A stretch of DNA of 37,598 nt from a virus. The notes beneath the pieces were generated by a model that was not told where the DNA came from, did no database searches, and was given only the letters and a program-made list of their open reading frames with translations. The first letter of the stretch is position 1. Each line of letters starts with the position of its first letter. A program made the translations under genes and the position numbers. The stretch covers positions 1 to 37,598 of IMG/VR virus record IMGVR_UViG_3300031974_002603; one strand, 5' to 3'. Of the stretch, positions 25,716 to 32,225 are shown in pieces.

Positions 25716-26374
25716 TCTATCACCTTCTGTTTCCTCTTAGGGAGTTTAGACGGAAGCACTTCGGGTTCGTCACGCCTTATGGCGTTTGAAACCACAACAT
25801 CATTATTGATGATGATTTCCATGTGCTTGTCTGTTTGTCTAACATCGCTCGGCAGTATATAATCGTTGCTCGACTTCTTCTGTGGGTTCTTGAACTCCTT
25901 GACTGGCTTGACACCGTAGGAAATAACTGCTCTCGTGTAATCATCTGCAAGAGTAAACTTGCATCGAGCGAGAATTCTACCGAACTCGATGTCGTTCACA
26001 TTGGCTTTGAGAAAGGCGTTGACATAAGGGATAGGTAGTTGACCCATCATCTTGAATGCCCTGTCCCTATCAGCCCAACAAAGAACCGCACGAGTCATTC
26101 GATACAAGTCTTGCTTGACCTTGAGTTGTTGGTCTACAATGACACAATGTTTGCTCTTATCAGTCAACTTAGGTAGTTTGTTTGTCACGACTACCATTCG
26201 GAACGGGACTACATCAGCCCAGTAAATAGCGTCCTTCTCAGTAAAAGTCTGCCTTGGGTGGTAGATAAATGTAGTATTGGGTGCGGTGGGAGAGATTGTC
26301 ATTTCGCCATACATAGAAATGTAATCGCCCTTTCGATATTTTGTATCGTCATCTGTAAAAATAATTACTCCCAT
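25706..26374 (-). CDS. Unrecognised 222-residue replication-block protein
   Basis: No known family is clear. Residues 1-100 alternate strands and loops (TTFIYHPRQTF, AIYWADVVPFRMVVVTNKLP). Residues 100-160 are helical (QDLYRMTRAVLCWADRDRAF, then PIPYVNAFLKAN), and the last 60 are basic and loop-rich. The C-terminus KVIEWI resembles the NVEWI end of the DNA polymerase, so both may bind the same partner, for instance the clamp. Its place near RFC allows the speculation that it is a clamp-loader partner, like T4 gp62. It starts at ATG 26374, overlapping the upstream gene by 10 bases. Confidence 0.65.
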   Translation of the reverse strand: MGVIIFTDDDTKYRKGDYISMYGEMTISPTAPNTTFIYHPRQTFTEKDAIYWADVVPFRMVVVTNKLPKLTDKSKHCVIVDQQLKVKQDLYRMTRAVLCWADRDRAFKMMGQLPIPYVNAFLKANVNDIEFGRILARCKFTLADDYTRAVISYGVKPVKEFKNPQKKSSNDYILPSDVRQTDKHMEIIINNDVVVSNAIRRDEPEVLPSKLPKRKQKVIEWI

Positions 26375-26658
26375 GAAATCAACTCCGAATCATTTTCGAT
26401 AGCCCAATCAATAAATCGTCGCATTTGATGGGGCGTTAAATCCCACACATCACGCACACTACTTGTCGGGAGTTTGTAATCAGCAACAAGCCACTCATAA
26501 CCATTACCTTTATTCACAAGCCTAAGAGTTAATCCGTCCTCACACATAGCCTTCGCTAAAGATGGGAATTCGTCAGTATAAATAGGTCTTGTATGTAGAG
26601 TTCGTCTACTCTTGTTCCTCCAATCTCGAACCAATATATCCTCTCCATATCCTTTCAT
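26365..26658 (-). CDS. Unrecognised small protein (up to 97 residues)
   Basis: This basic N-terminus is followed by a compact domain with LRLVNKGNGYEWLVADY strands and a C-terminal helix (HQMRRFIDWAIENDSEL). The start is uncertain: ATG 26658 has no ribosome site, whereas TTG 26634 lies behind GGAGAGG and about 36 bases after a TTTAAA box (26667-26672). It overlaps the zinc-ribbon microgene upstream and the 222-residue gene downstream. No family or function is recognised. Confidence 0.6.
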   Translation of the reverse strand: MKGYGEDILVRDWRNKSRRTLHTRPIYTDEFPSLAKAMCEDGLTLRLVNKGNGYEWLVADYKLPTSSVRDVWDLTPHQMRRFIDWAIENDSELISWE

Positions 26659-26758
26659 AAAATGAATTTAAAAGTGCCTGCCTACTGATACAGATTGAGC
26701 AAAACCTCGCTTGAGGATTTGTCAACTGAGCCTTGCAGGTCAAACATCTAATCTTCAT
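26606..26758 (-). CDS. Zinc ribbon microprotein (50 residues)
   Basis: ATG 26758 lies inside the end of the upstream gene with GAGGT 5 bases before it. The protein has CLTC (residues 5-8) and CSIC (20-23), a zinc knuckle or ribbon, then a basic helix (RQALLNSFYERIWRGYIGSR) ending LEEQE. The paired cysteines and strong ribosome site support a real gene despite overlapping the next gene's start by 29-53 bases. Small zinc ribbons with a basic helix often bind nucleic acid; the function is unknown. Confidence 0.65.
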   Translation of the reverse strand: MKIRCLTCKAQLTNPQARFCSICISRQALLNSFYERIWRGYIGSRLEEQE

Positions 26759-27299
26759 CAACTACCTCAAAGTCTGCGTCGTCAATGATGTGCGTAGGTG
26801 CTTGTAGCGTAGCCAACCGCAATTGAATTTGGTCAAGATACACTGGTTCGTTCCTAAGAACTTCTACAAGAATACCCATTACCATGTCTACCTTCTTATC
26901 TGCCAAGAGCAACTGCGAATCAACACCAATCTCCTTCTTCAATTGACCGATGAGTTTCAAGAACCCTTGAGCCTGTGAGAAAAGTTTGGTGGCATCACCA
27001 ATGATTTCAGTAGTCAACCCTTCTTCTGCCTTTCGTTCTTCGAGTTCGTCTACCCAACCCACGAGCCTTTGCACGAGATTCTCGGCTACATTAAGAGTGC
27101 TGATAGATTCATCACGCAACTTCTCAATACGATTCGCTTCAACTGGGTCGTATTCTAAATGTTCCTCCATGTGAGTTGACACAACGCCCCAATTCCAACG
27201 GTATTTAGTCTCCAAGAAAGTTCCCGATATTTCGCCTCGATGAAGTTTGATTTCAACTTCACGACGATTAGCCAAGTTGCATACGGGACAGTCACTCAT
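26748..27299 (-). CDS. Zinc-finger/HTH protein with helical C-terminus (small-terminase-like pattern)
   Basis: This 183-residue protein starts at ATG 27299 behind GGAGG. The N-terminus has the pattern CPVCNLANRREVEIKLHRGE, then a helix and HMEEHL. This CxxC, arginine-rich helix and HxxxH arrangement occurs in many phage HTH proteins, some labelled small terminase subunits. Residues 60-150 are long helices (VAENLVQRLVGWVDELEERK, KLFSQAQGFLKLIGQL) suited to oligomerisation, and the C-terminus is acidic. It probably binds DNA. A packaging role is only a possibility, because no large terminase is in the window. Confidence 0.65.
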   Translation of the reverse strand: MSDCPVCNLANRREVEIKLHRGEISGTFLETKYRWNWGVVSTHMEEHLEYDPVEANRIEKLRDESISTLNVAENLVQRLVGWVDELEERKAEEGLTTEIIGDATKLFSQAQGFLKLIGQLKKEIGVDSQLLLADKKVDMVMGILVEVLRNEPVYLDQIQLRLATLQAPTHIIDDADFEVVDED

Positions 27300-27549
27300 C
27301 GGTAATCCTCCAAAAGTCATATAGTCCTCCCTGTGCGGTTTCGGGGTCGTATTGATATATTTTCACGCTCTCAAACCTATCATCGAGCCTCAAAAGATTG
27401 CTCAACTGATTAGTGTTTGAGGGACATCGTTTAGTGTAGTGCGTTTGTAGTTGTTCAAGAATGGTGCTACATCTCATAGGCTCTTCCGAGTCCTTGAGTA
27501 TTTCGTAGGCTTTGTCACGAGCGAGTCGAAACTTAATTTTGAAAGGCAT
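27292..27549 (-). CDS. Small winged-helix protein, PSxN family (85 residues)
   Basis: The fold is a winged helix: basic N-terminus (KIKFRLARDKAYEILKD), helix, recognition-helix region CPSNTNQLSNLLRLDDRF, then strands ending GGLYDFWRI. It resembles the neighbour at 27533 in the PS-N-S-L-D-RF and GG-Y-WR positions, so the two are probably paralogues. It starts at ATG 27549 behind GGAGGTC and overlaps both neighbours. It is likely a viral transcription regulator; the target is unknown. Confidence 0.7.
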   Translation of the reverse strand: MPFKIKFRLARDKAYEILKDSEEPMRCSTILEQLQTHYTKRCPSNTNQLSNLLRLDDRFESVKIYQYDPETAQGGLYDFWRITDE

Positions 27550-27811
27550 CGTTAGACCTCCAAACCATTATTTCGTAGCCACCTACTTCAAAAGAATTTA
27601 TTCTTTTCCACTCATACATGAACCGCTTGTCGCCTTTCAACTTTTGACTCACTTGGTTTTTGCTCGGTATCTCACGCAAAGGGGTGTTAGTGCGTTTGGT
27701 TCTAACTGTAAGCAAATAGTTCACGATTTCGTGAACATTCATTTCGCCACCAGTCTCAGTCAAGTGTTCGTGTAGCCAGTCTTTCCATATTTTTTTCTTC
27801 ATTCTTGTCAT
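27533..27811 (-). CDS. Small winged-helix protein, PSxN family (92 residues)
   Basis: This protein starts at ATG 27811, coupled by ATGA to the helicase gene with GGAGTTGAT before it. A basic N-terminus leads to HEIVNYLLTVRTKRT, then the recognition region IPSKNQVSQKLKGDKRF, and a wing (VGGYEIMVWR). It shares the PSxN-S-L-D-RF pattern with the 27292 gene and, more weakly, with genes at 24738 and 30986. It is a probable DNA-binding regulator with no recognised named family. Confidence 0.7.
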   Translation of the reverse strand: MTRMKKKIWKDWLHEHLTETGGEMNVHEIVNYLLTVRTKRTNTPLREIPSKNQVSQKLKGDKRFMYEWKRINSFEVGGYEIMVWRSNDAFQN

Positions 27812-29115
27812 TGTATCAACTCCTTGGTTGCCTCTACTGGTTTGTTGCCGATGTAGATAGCGACACCTTTTCGACCACGCCCTGCGTTATCGGACTTTTC
27901 CTCCGAATACCACGATTGGTGGAGTAGGTTGTCACTAATCCATCGCTTCGCTGATTGGTAGTCGCCACCAGTAATCATGCGACTTACCTCTTTGATAAGT
28001 TGGGAACGGCTCATTTGAGTATTCCAAAACGCAGTCTTGATTAGATTCAAGTCGGAATCCATGACATTTCTACGCATCTGCAAACACCTGTCGAGAATAT
28101 CTCGTAGTTCATCTGTCATAGAGATGTGAAGCACATCTCCACCGTCGTAGTCCTCGGACATGATAGCATATCCGAGAGCCAAACGACGAAACAAATCAGC
28201 CTCGTGGCTTCGCACTTCGGGACGGAACAACCATTCATTGAATCCATCTTCAAAGTAGATTGACTTCGGAGGGTTCATGATGACCTCCATAGCCCTCTCG
28301 GTAAAGAAGTTACGAATCTTCTCAGCCATAGCGACGAGTTCTGCTCGCTCGCTTGGACTCATTGATGATTGTCTTGCTTGAGCCTGTTTGTATTTGAGTT
28401 CCTTGTCGGGAGTCATGTCAATGTCAATGACAAAGAACCTTCGGTCAAGACCCGACTCCATTTCAAATCGAGAAGGTTGAGTTCCCGCCCATAGAGTGTA
28501 TCGGGTAGTGTATTCTACCCAACCCGACTTCATTACTTTCTTGACCCTGCCGTTGTCGGTGGAAGTCAAGAGTTGGTTAGTCATGTCAGTGCTATGTTCC
28601 TTCTTACCTGCATCAATCAGTGATGAGAATTCTTCAAAGCCGAGGAATCCACCACACATTTCACGAGCAAGCGGTCTACCGACTACTTCGCCATCTTCAT
28701 TGACCGAACCGAACATACCTGCTTCTGTAATCGAGTTAGCCCCGATGTCAGTTCTAAAACCGATACCCAGTTCTGCGTTTTCCTTATTGTTTAGTAGCCC
28801 AGTTTTTTCACTGAGAAACAGATTGATGAGGATAGATTTACCCGAACCTTTGACACCACGCATAATAATGTGTAGCCTTGTATCAGCGACATGGCTCATC
28901 GGTGTATAGATGGGTGCTTTGTCATGCCGTAGAATACAGGAATCAATTGCGAACCCTTCCAAATCTTCTGTCGGCTCAAAGGGACAAGTCCCGCACTTAT
29001 TCAGCCCGTTGAAGATGTGTGTTCCAATTGAACAAATAAACACAGGCACTTTATCCTCGACATCAATGTAATGATTTCGATTAACATACTCTTCCATAGT
29101 CTTGAAAATATTCAT
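27808..29115 (-). CDS. MCM-like AAA+ ATPase, candidate replicative helicase
   Basis: This 435-residue ATPase has Walker A GVKGSGKSI (87-95), an acidic Walker B-like GFLGFEEF (156-163), sensor 1 AGTQP (210-214, at the place of MCM AANP) and SGLDRRFFVID (221-231, at the place of MCM LLSRFDL, with the arginine finger). The C-terminal 90 residues look like a winged helix, as in MCM. The short N-terminus has four Cys (28, 41, 44, 60; CGTC in the middle), a possible zinc site. It would unwind DNA at the fork. ATG 29115 lies behind GGGG. The relation to MCM is by motif order and needs profile support. Confidence 0.75.
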   Translation of the reverse strand: MNIFKTMEEYVNRNHYIDVEDKVPVFICSIGTHIFNGLNKCGTCPFEPTEDLEGFAIDSCILRHDKAPIYTPMSHVADTRLHIIMRGVKGSGKSILINLFLSEKTGLLNNKENAELGIGFRTDIGANSITEAGMFGSVNEDGEVVGRPLAREMCGGFLGFEEFSSLIDAGKKEHSTDMTNQLLTSTDNGRVKKVMKSGWVEYTTRYTLWAGTQPSRFEMESGLDRRFFVIDIDMTPDKELKYKQAQARQSSMSPSERAELVAMAEKIRNFFTERAMEVIMNPPKSIYFEDGFNEWLFRPEVRSHEADLFRRLALGYAIMSEDYDGGDVLHISMTDELRDILDRCLQMRRNVMDSDLNLIKTAFWNTQMSRSQLIKEVSRMITGGDYQSAKRWISDNLLHQSWYSEEKSDNAGRGRKGVAIYIGNKPVEATKELIQ

Positions 29116-29117
29116 AT

Positions 29118-29921
29118 TCAGCCCCACATTGTATTGTTCGCAGGCTTCGTGTTCATAAGGGCTTCGATTTCAGCCCTCATATCTTCCCCTGCTTTTATCT
29201 GTTCTTTCAATTTTTCAATTGCTTTTTCCATGCTATCGTTCGTGTAGGAAATGCCGAGGTTGTCTTGTAGATAGTTGGCGATAGCCTCAGCACCACCGAC
29301 ATTTACTTTCTCGTCCTTGTCGAATCCTACAAACACACCTTTGGCAGTCTTGAACAAAAGTCTCTTTGCGATTTCAAGCACAATCCAAACTGGCGGATTC
29401 ATGAAGAGATGATTACCTTCTTCTATCTCGGAAAAATCATCGCTTACAAAATCAACAACTTGTATTTCGTGTTGCTCTCGTTGTCTAAACGGGTCGCCTT
29501 CTACCAGTTCGTGAATAGTAGTAGCGGCAAGGTATGTGATGTCCTCTATTCCGTTTGATTGAAGCCATGTAATCAAGTCACGAATCGGAGGGTATGCGTA
29601 AATCCAAGTGCCTCTTGCTTCTTCAAGCGGATAGATTGGTGTATTGGGGTATTCGTTTATGTTGATGATGATTTTATCATCGTAAGTCGAAATCTTCCAC
29701 CCGAATGAATCGTATTCTGCGGTTTGGTTGAAAACCATATTGCTAATCAAATGAGTAGCAATATAACCTGTTGGTTCTGCACCGATACTTTCTATGGCGA
29801 TGCTTGTAGCACCACCATATTCATTCTCCACATAGATGATTGCTTGCTTCACATTGTCTTTGATGTGAGTAAGCGATTGTTCCGTGGCATATATGTCAAT
29901 TGTTCCGTGTTGTGTTATCAT
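29118..29921 (-). CDS. PAC2-like (proteasome assembly chaperone family) protein
   Basis: This 267-residue protein follows the PAC2 pattern: an early loop-helix (SIGAEPTGYIATHLISNM), a helix-strand PIRDLITWLQSNGIEDITYL near 115-135, a GVFVGFDKDE strand near 193-202, then GGAEAIANYLQDNLGI and a long helix. Archaeal PAC2 proteins help assemble the proteasome or associate with it. A virus copy could alter host proteolysis, but that is inference. It starts at ATG 29921, with a TATA box 27 bases upstream (leaderless), directly beside the AT-rich gap. The family call is tentative. Confidence 0.5.
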   Translation of the reverse strand: MITQHGTIDIYATEQSLTHIKDNVKQAIIYVENEYGGATSIAIESIGAEPTGYIATHLISNMVFNQTAEYDSFGWKISTYDDKIIININEYPNTPIYPLEEARGTWIYAYPPIRDLITWLQSNGIEDITYLAATTIHELVEGDPFRQREQHEIQVVDFVSDDFSEIEEGNHLFMNPPVWIVLEIAKRLLFKTAKGVFVGFDKDEKVNVGGAEAIANYLQDNLGISYTNDSMEKAIEKLKEQIKAGEDMRAEIEALMNTKPANNTMWG

Positions 29922-29936
29922 AATAATCTTACTTCC

Positions 29937-29951
29937 ATCGTCAGTATATAA
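29937..29951 (-). promoter_or_regulatory. TATA promoter (TTATATACTGACGAT) for the PAC2-like/helicase genes
   Basis: The minus strand reads TTATATACTGACGAT, centred about 27 bases before ATG 29921. It is nearly identical to the RPA operon promoter at 23806-23820. It lies at the edge of the AT-rich region. Confidence 0.7.
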
Positions 29952-29960
29952 TACTTATGT

Positions 29961-29978
29961 AATTAAGTTGAATAATTT
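29961..29978 (+). repeat. Left arm of 18-bp perfect inverted repeat
   Basis: AATTAAGTTGAATAATTT is the exact reverse complement of 30185-30202. The arms are 206 bases apart and bound the AT-rich region. No target-site duplication is seen next to them. Confidence 0.85.
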
Positions 29979-30184
29979 TGTTTGAAGAAAAAAAATTAAA
30001 CGCAATACTGTTCCGCATTTTGCTGAATTAGTTTTTTTCCCTTTAGAGTTTTAAATTAAATAATAAGTAATAGGTATAGTAAGTAGTAGTAAGGTGGTCT
30101 TTTATTTCTAAACCTTATGAAGAAAAAACTTAATTCCCTTGAATCGCTTGCCAGTCCATCGGTTTTATTTTTTCAGTAACAACT

Positions 30185-30202
30185 AAATTATTCAACTTAA
30201 TT
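30185..30202 (-). repeat. Right arm of 18-bp perfect inverted repeat
   Basis: AAATTATTCAACTTAATT is the exact reverse complement of 29961-29978. It overlaps the second copy of the direct repeat AACTTAATTCCC. Confidence 0.85.
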
Positions 30203-30218
30203 CCCAAAGTATTATAAT

Positions 30219-30989
30219 CTAAATTCCAATCCTCCTTCGGTAAAGCAACTGGTCGTATTCAACTGTCAGCATATTGCCCTGTTCCAATTCAAACTTACAT
30301 GAGTCGGCACTGGGATAATACTTCTCGCACTTCTCCAAGATGACACGAATCTCGCCCCTCTTAGCACCTTCACTCCACGATTTTTTGATTGTCCTTGGGT
30401 AATCTACCCCTTCGGTGATTCCGTCGGCAGAACGACCATACATACGCACATAAATGACATTCTTACCCAAGTCAATTAGTTCAGCCGTAGCGTGACCGAT
30501 TCGATACTTGATTGATTGGCGAATAGCCCAACCGTTAGAATCTCTATACGCAAAGAACCCACGCTCTCCTTGTTGTCTCGTGAAGTATTCAATGTAAGAA
30601 CCTACGGTCTCCAATTCAGTCAACAACGCACGACCACTTAGGTTGTGTATTCCTTGCACTATCGGATTGTCCTCGCCAGTATAAAAGATTAGATACTCAT
30701 TACCCTCTTGGTAAGCATCTTTAACGAAGTCGTTAAGCAAAGCCCACATCGAAGGCGTATCTGTCTTGGGTGCAAAGATGTCGTCCTCGAAAGCGTATCG
30801 AGGTAGCCGTTCATTGAAAAGCGTATCAATGAAATGCCACATCATCTTTTTACCAGTCAAGTAATATGTGTTACCGCCCTCTTCAATCTCGATTGATGGA
30901 TTCTGCACGAGAACCCCCTTGTGATTGCGAGAGTATGGTCTTGCTGATATTACTTTCATGTTCTTGGTAGATACGATGTTGGGTTTCAT
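30219..30989 (-). CDS. Unrecognised 256-residue protein
   Basis: ATG 30989 lies behind GGAGGGG and overlaps the upstream winged-helix stop (ATGA). The protein mixes strands and helices: SIEIEEGGNTYYLTGKKMM near 35-52, FVKDAYQEGNEYLIFYTGED near 90-110, a middle helix, NVIYVRMYGRSADG near 180, and strand-rich ends (RVILEKCEKY, MLTVEYDQLLYRRR). No catalytic motif or family is recognised. It is the last gene before the AT-rich gap, in an operon with a DNA-binding protein. Confidence 0.7.
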   Translation of the reverse strand: MKPNIVSTKNMKVISARPYSRNHKGVLVQNPSIEIEEGGNTYYLTGKKMMWHFIDTLFNERLPRYAFEDDIFAPKTDTPSMWALLNDFVKDAYQEGNEYLIFYTGEDNPIVQGIHNLSGRALLTELETVGSYIEYFTRQQGERGFFAYRDSNGWAIRQSIKYRIGHATAELIDLGKNVIYVRMYGRSADGITEGVDYPRTIKKSWSEGAKRGEIRVILEKCEKYYPSADSCKFELEQGNMLTVEYDQLLYRRRIGI

Positions 30990-31255
30990 TCGATACCCCT
31001 CCAAGTATTGTATCTTTGTATGTCAAGTTGCCACACCGCAACGCTTCTGCTTAGAACAGAAGTGTAGCCTGTCGCAGTATCAATCTTGTCAAGCCCGACG
31101 ATACCTGCCAACTTCGACCCAATGGTATTCCTACTCGGCAACCATCGGGAGTTTCTCGGTTCATCAGCCAACTTGTTGTAGATTTCATACGACGACAAGC
31201 CTTCGGGGTGTTGCATCATTAGTTTTATTACTCTTTGTTCAAATATTTTACTCAT
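30986..31255 (-). CDS. Small winged-helix protein, PSxN family (89 residues)
   Basis: ATG 31255 is chosen because GGAGG lies 7 bases upstream; the longer open frame runs through a proline-rich, non-coding-looking leader. Residues 1-30 (IFEQRVIKLMMQHPEGLSSY) form the first helices, followed by LPSRNTIGSKLAGI as the recognition region and a wing of strands (SRSVAVWQLD). It shares the PSxN motif with genes at 24738, 27292 and 27533. It is a probable transcription regulator and may be controlled by its structured leader. Confidence 0.72.
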   Translation of the reverse strand: MSKIFEQRVIKLMMQHPEGLSSYEIYNKLADEPRNSRWLPSRNTIGSKLAGIVGLDKIDTATGYTSVLSRSVAVWQLDIQRYNTWRGIE

Positions 31256-31390
31256 GTTTAGTCCTCCTATTTTTTTGAAAGTGGGTGGGGGCGGGTGTTG
31301 ATTTGTGAGGGGAACACAGACGCACACAGGAGGATATGGAGAAATAATCACGAAACGAACAAAGTGATTTACTTCAACCCCGCCCCCGTT
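31256..31390 (-). promoter_or_regulatory. Structured 5' leader with possible Shine-Dalgarno sequestration
   Basis: On the minus strand the leader starts with GGGGGCGGGGTTG (near 31387). This can pair with CAACACCCGCCCCC (31287-31300), with one bulge. Inside, AATCAC and GTGATT (31364-31369, 31346-31351) form a hairpin. TCCTCCT (about 31329-31335) is complementary to the AGGAGGA ribosome site of the following gene. The arrangement suggests translational control; it is a prediction from pairing only. Confidence 0.45.
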
Positions 31391-31410
31391 ATATCCTGTA
31401 TGCTCGGCAC

Positions 31411-31420
31411 TACTTAAATG
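31411..31420 (-). promoter_or_regulatory. TATA-like box for the leader and winged-helix gene
   Basis: The minus strand reads CATTTAAGTA. A start about 26 bases downstream would put the RNA 5' end near 31388, at the first G of the GC-rich stem. Confidence 0.4.
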
Positions 31421-31421
31421 T

Positions 31422-31745
31422 TTAAGTCCAGTCCTCCTTTGTATTCCCGTCTTTCGATTCTTTAGATGGCTTGTAGACTGTATCTGTGCAATCAATACAC
31501 AGGAAATCATACCTCTTACCATCTTTGGTTTCAAGATAGTGAATCGTCGGCAACAAACTGCCCCGACTCATATCGAAAGTGTAGGGGTCGCCAATCTCGT
31601 ATTCTTTTTTTAGGTCTGCAAGAACACCAGTGCAACCGCACAGCCCACACAATCCCAATGGCTGAGTGTATAGACCCGCAGGTTTCTCGTAGTCGAACTT
31701 GCCCCTAAAAAGTCCAATCGGATTAACGAATGTTATCACTGTCAC
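31422..31745 (-). CDS. Cys-rich small protein (107 residues), zinc ribbon-like
   Basis: The GTG start at 31745 overlaps the upstream TGA (GTGA), with GGTGAT before it. The protein has CGLCGC near residue 33 and CIDC near residue 83, two cysteine clusters about 50 residues apart that could bind zinc. Between them is a small beta region (DPYTFDMSRGSLLPTIHYLE), and the tail is polar. It is the last gene of a run of eight tiny overlapping genes. No family is recognised. Confidence 0.65.
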   Translation of the reverse strand: MTVITFVNPIGLFRGKFDYEKPAGLYTQPLGLCGLCGCTGVLADLKKEYEIGDPYTFDMSRGSLLPTIHYLETKDGKRYDFLCIDCTDTVYKPSKESKDGNTKEDWT

Positions 31746-31882
31746 TTCTTATCACCTATCGCAAAAAGACGCTTTGAACCACAAGCGAGGCATTTGACTT
31801 CCATCGCTTTTCTATTGGTTCTATCGAGTAACAAGGTCGGTCTAAAATCCCTTCCAAGACACTGATGACATTCAAGTGCCAT
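31742..31882 (-). CDS. Zinc ribbon microprotein (46 residues)
   Basis: ATG 31882 has GAGGC just upstream. The protein shows CHQC (residues 5-8) and CLAC (31-34) with a basic spacer (DRTNRKAMEVK), a classical small zinc ribbon, then GSKRLFAIGDKK. Its stop overlaps the next gene's GTG. It is likely a nucleic acid- or protein-binding module; the function is unknown. Confidence 0.7.
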   Translation of the reverse strand: MALECHQCLGRDFRPTLLLDRTNRKAMEVKCLACGSKRLFAIGDKK

Positions 31883-31887
31883 ACGCC

Positions 31888-32022
31888 TCATTCCATCACC
31901 TGCCTAAGCATTAGTTCGTAGTCCTCTTGCCACAAGGCTACAATGATGTCAGCCTTCTCGTCCTCGGTCAATTCGGGAGGTTTGATAACCACCTTACGAA
32001 TGACTTTCTTGTTTGTCTGCAT
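31888..32022 (-). CDS. Microprotein (44 residues), basic strand plus acidic helix
   Basis: ATG 32022 overlaps the upstream stop (ATGA) behind GGAGGGTTGGTG. The first 15 residues are basic and strand-like (KKVIRKVVIKPP); the rest is one acidic amphipathic helix (LTEDEKADIIVALWQEDYEL). There are no cysteines, unlike its neighbours. It fits a small protein-binding element. No family is recognised. Confidence 0.65.
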   Translation of the reverse strand: MQTNKKVIRKVVIKPPELTEDEKADIIVALWQEDYELMLRQVME

Positions 32023-32225
32023 CACCAACCCTCCACTGCAACCTTCTGTTCGTAGATGAGATTATCTACCTTCGGCTTTTTCTTTTGTTTTCTTTTGACC
32101 GTGTTGTTCAACTTGTATGTTTTACCACCATGCTTACCGCATCGGTTGATGCCATAGGCAGTGGTCACTTCTACTTGTTGAAAGCAACCTGCCACCACGC
32201 AATCCTTGACATAGGTTTTTCTCAT
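32022..32225 (-). CDS. Basic Cys-containing small protein (67 residues)
   Basis: ATG 32225 overlaps the upstream TGA (ATGA) behind GGGGGTGAC. Cysteines and histidine lie as CVVAGC, then about 15 residues on CGKH, giving a possible zinc knuckle. A Lys-rich stretch (VKRKQKKKPK) follows, likely nucleic acid-binding. The C-terminus is short and acidic-hydrophobic. The function is unknown. Confidence 0.65.
   Translation of the reverse strand: MRKTYVKDCVVAGCFQQVEVTTAYGINRCGKHGGKTYKLNNTVKRKQKKKPKVDNLIYEQKVAVEGW

Larger units (their letters stand above)
29952..30218. other. AT-rich gene-free region, candidate replication origin
   Basis: This 267-base gap is very AT-rich compared with the rest of the window. 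It carries an 18-bp perfect inverted repeat (29961-29978 and 30185-30202), a 12-bp direct repeat AACTTAATTCCC (30127-30138 and 30194-30205) and a repeated TGAAGAAAAAA tract (29983 and 30118). It sits next to the helicase operon. These are features of origins or regulatory regions; no gene is confidently seen in it. Confidence 0.5.

Noticed and set aside
29961-30202. Inverted repeat as the ends of an insertion sequence or miniature transposon
   Set aside because: There is no transposase and no target-site duplication flanking the arms; origin or regulatory use is more likely.
30110-30245. Minus-strand open frame of about 40 codons running from the end of the 30219 gene into the AT-rich gap
   Set aside because: It reads plausibly and a GGAGG lies near its upstream end, but there is no start codon at a usable distance; kept as non-coding.
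31256-31534. N-terminal extension of the winged-helix gene at 30986
   Set aside because: The extension is proline- and valine-rich low complexity crossing a structured leader; GGAGG and ATG 31255 give a much better start.
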